A stretch of 64,000 bases of DNA. Source: Tanytarsus gracilentus (Eukaryota > Arthropoda > Insecta > Diptera > Chironomidae). Made by a program: the position numbers and the translations under genes. Under the pieces are notes generated by a model. That model saw only the letters and a list, made by a program, of their open reading frames with translations, made no database searches and was not told the DNA's origin. Below are positions 55,944 to 64,000 of the stretch, one piece after another (the first letter of the stretch is position 1; each line of letters begins with the position of its first letter). The stretch is taken from positions 1 to 64,000 of the forward strand of contig JAXRKN010000017.1 in assembly GCA_038502055.1 (NCBI GenBank), given 5' to 3'.

Positions 55944-58900
55944 TAAAAAGCCTTTAGCGACGAAAAGAGACGAGAATAAAAAATCAAATTCTTTTATGTT
56001 GATTGGGCTACAATTAAATTCTTTTACGAGCGTCGTTAAAATTTGAAATTTAAAAATAAACCATTTAAAAAATTTTGCGTTATCTCGCGAGCGAGACAAA
56101 AGAAATGAATTATGCATAACACGACGCTGATAAAAATCCCTCACGAATGCAGGCATTTTTTTTATTGACGACGTTTTTAATTTTCCTCTCGCTGGCTGTT
56201 TAATGCTCGCTTTGATAAGATTTTTCGGTGAAAAATGTGCCTCGTGAATAAATTAAAGTCAAACACGAGAAGTTTGTGTTTTGACTCTCGAAGCCATGTT
56301 GAGTGCTTATCGCAACTCATTTTAAACTACCGCTGTCGTCTGAAATATGCTAAAGGGCTGACAATTATTTTAATGGATTTATAATGAATGAGATATGGAA
56401 AGTTTGATTTATATTTATGTGACACTTAATTAGGCTTTAAATCTTTTATTATTCACATAGAAATTTATGTCAGGATCGTGACTTCCATTTTAATAAAATT
56501 TCTAGAATCAAATAAATTTTTTCCATTCGAAAAAACATCTTCAGTGTGCATGCAAGTGAAAATTGCTTCAATCTCTCTTATTTCTTTTCTGCGGAATTGT
56601 GCAATTGAAAAATTATTTCACATTTCGTTAGAACGAGAGAAAAAAATGAGATAAAGAGAGAAAGAAAAACGACATTCAGCAGTGAAACGAACATTTTCAT
56701 CTCATTCCACCTCCGCTCGAGAGATGCAGAAGAGAAAAAAATGTGCAGTGGTTGTTTTGTGCAATTCTTCTCATTTTTTTCATTTGAAGCACATTTAATT
56801 ATAGTCGAGTAGTCAAAGCACACACAGTAGAGCGAGCAAATGTCGTTGATGTCATTACATTTCATTCTTTTGCCTTTTGTGTCTCGATGTTTAATTTCAA
56901 TTCTCATTGTTCCTTTCAACTGACTTGACGGTTGTGGTAAACATCCTGTGTATGACTTTCAAAAAAAGCTTGTAATTTTTATGCTCGAAAGTACAATTTG
57001 AGAAATTAATAACTTTTTGTTTTGCGAAGTCAGCAGAATGGAAAAAAGGGAAGTTTGTAATTATTTTGGGGATGTTCAAAGTTTAACGTATAAAAAATAT
57101 TTAAATTTTCAAAAATCAAAAATTTAATTAAAATTTCTAATAATAAAAATTTCTAATTTCAAAAATTTAATAAAAATTATTAATTTCAAAAATTTAATAT
57201 AAATTAAATTTAATATAAATTAAATTAATTTTGTCAATAAATAAATTAACATGTTAATGTATTAAAAAATCCAGGAAAATAAATTCATAGAAAATCCTCA
57301 AAAAATTATCTCATTCAATTTATTAAAAGTCAGTCTCAAAAAATAATTGAAGAATGAAACTTTACCCAAAATTTCTCATCCAATTTCTATCCCATCAAGC
57401 CTGAATAATTAACTTACTAAGTATCAAAAGTTAAAAGAGCGGAAATTTAAAAGGAACTCGCAAAATTTTCCGTTGTTAGATGAGAAGATAAAAGTGTAAT
57501 TAAGCAATAATTTAAGAGAAAAAACTCTCATTTAAGGTTGACTTCAAACACACCCGAAGCAAAAAATTTCTTCCGAGAATTTCAATGGAAATAAGAAACG
57601 ACAAAAACTTGAATTCAATTTCCTTCTTGAGTGCAAAAGTGACACCCGCAGAGATTTTAAGAAATCTGAAAATTAAATTTGATGACGAAGAAGAAAAGTC
57701 TTGCGGTTTAAAAGACGCCAAATGCAATTTCTGTGTCACACATATGTGCACGAGTGTGTCATCTGCAACTAAGCACAATTTCCCCTCGAGCTTGCACATT
57801 CGCTCTCTCATGTGCGCTCACAAAATGACGTGATAAATCGCAATCATCTGCAAGAGCATATGTAAATTGCATTTGACGCTAAATCTCCGTGTGAATAACA
57901 CTTTTTTGAATGAAAAAACTTCTCGGATGGGAAATGACTCGATATCCTCAATGTGCATCAATCAGCGCGAGAAATATGCTGATGATTTCAGAGCTGAAAT
58001 GCAAATCAAAAATTTATCCGATTGTCGTCTATTGATGACCTCGATCAGGTTGAAATTAAATCCGAAAATTTTTCGATAAAGTCATAAAAGGAGTGGACGA
58101 AAAAATTTAAATAAAATTTTAATGCTTGAAAAATAAATCTGAAAATTAAAATCAAAAAATTTACAATTTTCCTTGAATAAAAAATTTCCACCCCTTTACC
58201 AAAAAGTTAGCCAGTGGCGAGGAAGGACAAATTTGCTTTATAAATCATTTCCGCGCCAACACGAACTCAAAATTTGCAATTTATGACGGTAAATTTCTAG
58301 GAAGTATTTTCAGGGATTTGTGCCAAAAAAATGCAAAATCCTCTCTCGAATTTTCCTCCACCTCGTCTGTCGACTTTTTAGTTCGATAAATTTTTTGTTA
58401 ACGATAAAAAGCGTTTTGAGTGGTTTGATAATTTTTTTGGCTAATTAGTTACGGAAATTAAAGAAAATATCTTTGAAGTGGAAAAATGTGTGTACATGTT
58501 TGAAATTAGGATTTCCTGAGAATGATTTTGTAATTTTTTACTGCAATGAGAGGAAAATTAAATATTTATGAAATTTTATGAAGAAAATTTTAACAAATCA
58601 TTTGAAAAAAAAATATTTTTTAAAAGGTGTTGAAATTCGATTAAAAAATTGCAAAATCATCTCGAACCATCTTCTTTCCCCTTGACAATCCACCACGTGT
58701 AACTTGAAACTTCTTTTTATCTCATTTTATTTGGAAATCCCCTCAATTTTTCCTTTTATACCTTAAATAATGCAGGAAGTGCTTTTAGCTTCAATACAAA
58801 ATAAATAAATCCTTAAAAAGGAGGGTGATTGACGTGGTTATATCACAGAGTGTAATAATTTATTTATATTTTCGTGAAAAAAAGTGAAAAGTATCGAGTG

Positions 58901-61900
58901 ACGTAAAGGTGAATTTCACCTTGAGGGAGTTTCTTCCATCAAGGATTACATTTTCACCCTCTCGATCCAGCATAATTTGTAATGGATGAACCTTTAGTGT
59001 GGAAATAGAAGAAAAAAGGTTAAAGGCAAAATTGTCCCTCCTGACAACAACTTGAAAAGCAAAAAAAGAAAATCAAAGGTAGGCGAAAAAAAAGTTTTGT
59101 TCATAGGAAATTCGATTACGAAAAAAAAATCAATCATTTATGATAAAAACGCCATGAATAAATTTCCATCTCGAATGAAAAATATCTCGTGATTATTGTG
59201 TGCGGTTTTGAATAATGTCAATGCATTTCTCTGCTTACCCTCCGCCGCGATTATGCAAATCAGAATGAATTTATCATCGTGAAACATAAAAAATATGTTG
59301 ATTATCATTCTTTTCTTTGTTATAAAACAAAAGAAAGATTATATGAGGAAGAGGGCAGAGATGGTTGGTGATTAACCTTAAGAAGATCAGTGAATTAATG
59401 CGATTGTGACCAGTCAAAAAAAAATGCGTTCGTTTTTTTTTGAAATTTAGGAATCGAACCTGAAATTTTTAATATTTCTAATTTCTTATAAAATTAATTT
59501 TAAAAATATTCAGCTAAAATGTTTTAATGAATCTAAAATTTTCCTCTCTGGGCACTCGGCCATTTCTCGTCATTGTAAGCATCTCAAATATAATGAAAGA
59601 TAAATTTATCCTCTCACTCTATCGCCATCTCAAGATGTTTAAATTGCAGATTTTTTCTCATCTCACTCTAATGAACACAATGAAGAGCACCAGCAACTAC
59701 TTGGAGATTTTTTTCTATCTCTGCTTTACGATAATTATCGTAGCGCATTAATTATTTCGAGTGCTTATTACTCTCATCCCCGTTGTCATCCCTATTTTAT
59801 TCGCTTTTGTTATTTCCATGGAAATTTTTCACTCGAAAATTCGCCAAGAGAGTTATGCTGATGCAGTTTGAAGATGAAAGAGAGAGAGAGTTATTATGAA
59901 TTTTGTGTAGCATGAGAGAATGTAAACAAATTGAATTGAAAAAGCTGAGAGAGAGGGAGAGGAAGGCACTTGATGGGGATGAATAAATAAAATCCACTTG
60001 AGAAACCTCTCGAGAATCTTCCTTCACTCACTTCAGCATCCTCACAAACACACACAATAGCATGATATTGGCTTATGTACAAGAAGATAAACCTCGAAGC
60101 ATAATTTACTTCAAATATTCATTAAATATTAAGAGAGAGAGAAAGAAATTCAAATATTTGCATGAGAAGAGCGTAAAACAGAGGAAATTGGATTTAATTC
60201 GAGTTTGTAACATTTGGTGCATGTTTTATGAAAATTACTGCAGCGCATTAAACTTTTTTACGACATGATTTACGAGCGAGAAATTTAAGAGCTTGACATT
60301 TTCAGCGTTAATGCAACTGAAATATGATGAGAGTGAAAAACTTTTTTAATATTTTTAATTTTTTACATTTAAAAATTTTCATTAGTAAATTCTCCAGAAA
60401 TTTTTCAACTCTCGATAGAACAACGAAAAAGTTTTTCCATCAACTTCAAATATTTAACGAGTTTACCCCACAAAACGTGCACCCATAATTCATAAACAAA
60501 GTATTTCAAATACCGACAAACTCATCAATAAAATTTTCGAGAAAGAACAACAAAAATTGAGTAAAACTTCGCCATTGTTACCAAGAGCGAGATTAATTAT
60601 CTCGCACAGATTAACCGAGAGAAAATTGGCAATTGATCATAATCCGTTTACATCGTCCCTCACATCTAATAATAAAAATTTTTAATGAATGAGGAAAATC
60701 GGCTGCACGAAGCACGTGCAAGGGACAAAAATAAAAGAGAGATCGTGAAGGTTGAGCGTGCAAGTGACAGCTGACTTTTCCTCATTTCGCCTCACTCTAG
60801 AACTTGTTATGCATTTACTTTGTTACTCGCACAACGTGATCAACTTTGTGAGTCATTTAAAATTTAAAATCTAAAAATAAGTTCGATAAAAATTCTTTTA
60901 CATCATAAACCAATAAATTTACTCAGATGAAAGGCTTAACTCCGAAAACTTATTGAGAAATAAATGAAATAAATTTTCTTTAATCCTCCCCGCAAGCATT
61001 ACACAACATAAATTTCACCTCGAGTCTGCCAATAATTCCAATTAATTGTACGATTCTTATTTTTCATCTCTCGCTCGCATTCACACGTGACTTAATATTA
61101 AAATCACTCTCTTTAATATATTTCGTGTAATTGAATTTATTTACAAGCCTAGGAGAGATGAACATGAGCGGTAATTACGTCAAAATAAAATCATAGCAAT
61201 CGAGTGTGGATGCGATAAATCATTGCGCTCCATGTTCAAAGTATCAAAATTGAAATCAGCCGATATTATTAATAATAATAATGGCAACATGAGAGCGATG
61301 TGAGAAGAACTTAAGAAGTGGTTTCAAATATCAATTATTCTCTCTCTCTCCATTCCACCATCTATAGTGAGCTCGTCTGCAATATGTTTGAGCATGACGC
61401 ATGATTATAATTTAATGGATTATGACGAATTACGGAGTGACGTCTGTAATTATTTATTGTACACAATATTTCTGCTGTGGCAGTGTGTAAACATACAATT
61501 CTTTTGTTCGATCACGAGGAAGTGATTAAAGTGCTTAAAGAAGTAATTTGTTTGCTGAAAAATAAAATTGAAGCTTTAAATTAGGTTAAGAGAAAAAAAA
61601 TTAAGTGCAAAAATAATTTTTCTGGATTTAAAAAACTTTCAATCTGAATTAATTCAGCTTCAAATTTATTTAAATCTTAAAACATAAAATTAATTCAATC
61701 CTAGAAAGTTTAGCTCAAATTTATACAAAAACACCTCACAAAAATTATTTCTCACCTCAAAACATTTCGCTCTGTAATTTATTTCACCGCCACCTTAAAA
61801 AACATAAAAACAAAATCGAGGAAAATTAAGAACATTAAAACATCAAAGTCATTTCAAATGTGCCCACTCACTGTGTGAAATGAAATGCGAAAAAAAGTCA

Positions 61901-64000
61901 GAAGTTTCTTCTTCAATAAATTTTTTATACATTCAGTCGACAGTGAGAGTAAAGCGAGCGTATAAAAAGGTTGAAAGAAGAAGAAAAAGCAATTTAAAGT
62001 TGATGTTTATGTTTTTTTGCTACTTTCCTTCGCGCCTCAATAATAATTCTTTTCTTCTCTTCTCCGTTCCTTCTTTATCGACACACACACACGACTCTAT
62101 AGACGGTGTCGCTGAAAGTAATGTTCACGTAATATTGAGATAGACAGAATGTCTACCCGATGTGTGCGAGAGACAGAGAAGAGGAAAAAAATAATTTTCT
62201 TTTAAATCTCTTCGTAAAGTGACTAAGCTCCAAGTGTTTTGATATATTTTTTTTCAACGTATCAAAAATTCTACAAAATGAATTTTTAATGCCAGTGTGA
62301 GAGAATTCAACGAAAGTTATTTTTGTGGGGATGTTTTTAAAGCTTAAATGTGATTTATTTTCGCAAATTTGAATTTTTCTAGAAACTCTAAGGTTGTTTT
62401 TTTGAGAAACTCTTGAGGGAGAAAATTACAACGGAACAAAAGTTGTTTATTTCTTTTAATTTTGCGACGTAAATTTTTGGGTATTTTTAGAATTTGAATT
62501 GATAACAAATTTTCAAAGAATTTTTTAATAAATAAATTTTTGTGGATAATAAAATTTATTAAACTTATTTTCTCAGCACTTTTCTCGTGTCAAAACTTCC
62601 AAAACCCATCCCTTAAATCCACCACACACTTTTCCCTTCCCACAATCAGTTTCAAAGAAATAAATTTTATAAATCTCAGTTGATCTTCTTCTTTTATGCT
62701 AACATGGCAATTCTAAGGAAGGCAAAAAACCGTATTCGAGATTTTCCATTCAATGAAAATAAAACATCTTATTATATTTTTCTCTTTACATGTGCACAAG
62801 ATAGACACACACATGGGAGTATGAAAGAGATTTGCTTATATAAATGTACACACCTCAGAATTGTATCATCATCCCATACTCACACTTCTTCTTCTTCTTC
62901 TTTCTCTCGCATCTCGGGAGCATTAACAAGAAAGAATGAGATGATGATATAAGCGGAGGTAAGACGAAGAAGAAATAAAAGAGGCCAAGAATACGATGCG
63001 AAAGAAAAAATTAAAAGAGACGTGGAAAGTGGGATTAAAGAAAGTGAAATGAGAAGTGATTATGGCATAAGCAGGCATTCGAGTGGAAGAATAAAAGAAT
63101 CAAAACATAATAAAAATTAATATTTTTCCTCTTTTCTTTTTCGCTCTCGTTCAGTGATTTTGAGTTGCTACCATTTCAACGTCACTCGGCGTGCATGATG
63201 AGATAATTTAACTTGATTGAATTCAATTATTAGCCGTGTATGATGGACAGAATTATTGAGTTTAATTTGATGATCGCAATCACGTTGATCCCTTGTGGAG
63301 AATTTTAAAAATCTCAGCTAAGATTTTTTAAATTTTAAAAAATAAAATTCAGATACAAAAAATATGTAACGTATTTTGATATTTTGAAGGACAAAATTCG
63401 GAATATTTTTTAACGTATTTTGAAATTTTAAAATACAAAATTCGGAAAATTTTTTTTAATCCACGAATTTAAATTTCTCTAAGCTCAACAAAATTAAATT
63501 CAAAACTCATCTAAAAGGCTCTCAAGAAGGAAATGAGCAGCCAAAAAATGAAGATTATAAATTTTAGAGTGCTCTCGAGGAATGAGATTTAAAATCATAA
63601 ATTTGTGAGCAACACTTTGTTTGTGTTTATTTATTTGCCTCCGTCTCCATCTCTGATCTGCTACTGCTGTTGCCTGTGTACTTGCTTTATAAACAATTCA
63701 ACGAAATCATTCTACATCCGTATTTCATAAATTATGACTTAAAAAGCTAAAAACAGTTTCCAGAATTTCATTTTGCATAAAACATTCTCATCTGCCCATG
63801 CTTAAGGCTCCTCTTTAATTATCCCTCCAAGTCTTCATTTCCTGGGCGAGATGAGAAATTCTCTGCTGAGTGCTAGAGGATTTTTTGCTACTTAAATAAA
63901 TAATTAGGATGTCTGCAAAGAGCGAGAGAGAAAAAATCGCTCTTCATTTTGCTGTGAAACAACACTCGGCGCCAGCTTGAAAGGAAGACGAAAAAATTTG
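55944..64000. other. AT-rich non-coding stretch to the window end
   Basis: No supported gene. A B-box variant lies at 59450. At about 63358-63455 a segment of about 50 bp (acgtattttgatattttgaa ... caaaattcgga) is duplicated in tandem with divergence. Remaining open frames look random. Confidence 0.5.
59450..59460 (-). repeat. B-box-like motif, one mismatch
   Basis: GGAATCGAACC in gaaatttaggaatcgaacct. It shares the ATTTAGG flank with the exact copies. Confidence 0.45.

Overview
The window looks like nuclear DNA of an insect, probably a dipteran such as a midge or a mosquito relative. It is very AT-rich, gene-poor and full of transposons. It holds one spliced glycosidase gene with an 82-bp intron, a plausible insect core promoter (Inr TCAGTC with a TATA-like box 32 bp upstream) and AATAAA signals. 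The order Diptera is inferred; no marker in the window proves it.

Layout. About 1.0-11.0 kb (minus strand) holds a large Helitron of the Helentron type: a Rep/HUH protein followed, one frame away, by a PIF1-like helicase fused to an exonuclease-endonuclease-phosphatase (EEP) domain and then to repeated ubiquitin-protease-like modules. The 3' end is frameshifted and decayed. Two putative spliced exons lie just 5' of it. About 12.1-13.5 kb is a 120-bp satellite with a conserved tail. About 13.7-14.6 kb carries two tandem small paralogous genes for 73- and 64-aa single-pass membrane peptides that I do not recognise. About 14.6-30.5 kb is AT-rich non-coding DNA with a MITE-like tandem pair (19.5 kb), a non-autonomous hAT with perfect 8-bp target duplications (24.6-25.4 kb) and a modular TIR/minisatellite element (28.0-29.3 kb). 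About 30.6-33.4 kb (minus) is a complete two-exon GH31 gene related to the glucosidase II alpha subunit, with an unusual hydrophobic C-terminal tail. About 41.2-43.2 kb is a foldback-like element: matching inverted ends, two arms of hairpin-forming minisatellites and a tRNA-like core. About 55.0-55.9 kb is a second, inverted copy of the modular element at 28 kb. The remaining DNA to 64.0 kb shows no gene I can support.

How it fits together. Only three host genes are supported: the GH31 enzyme and the two small paralogs. Nothing links them functionally. The Helentron proteins would act together in rolling-circle transposition, but the copy is broken by at least two frameshifts. Across the host DNA, but not inside the Helentron, an isolated tRNA B-box-like motif (GGATTCGAACC, other strand GGTTCGAATCC) recurs six times exactly and at least three more times with mismatches. 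The candidates most worth a second look are the Helentron with tandem protease-like modules, the foldback element with a pol III-like core, the dispersed B-box motif, the small paralog pair, and the GH31 protein with a possible membrane anchor.
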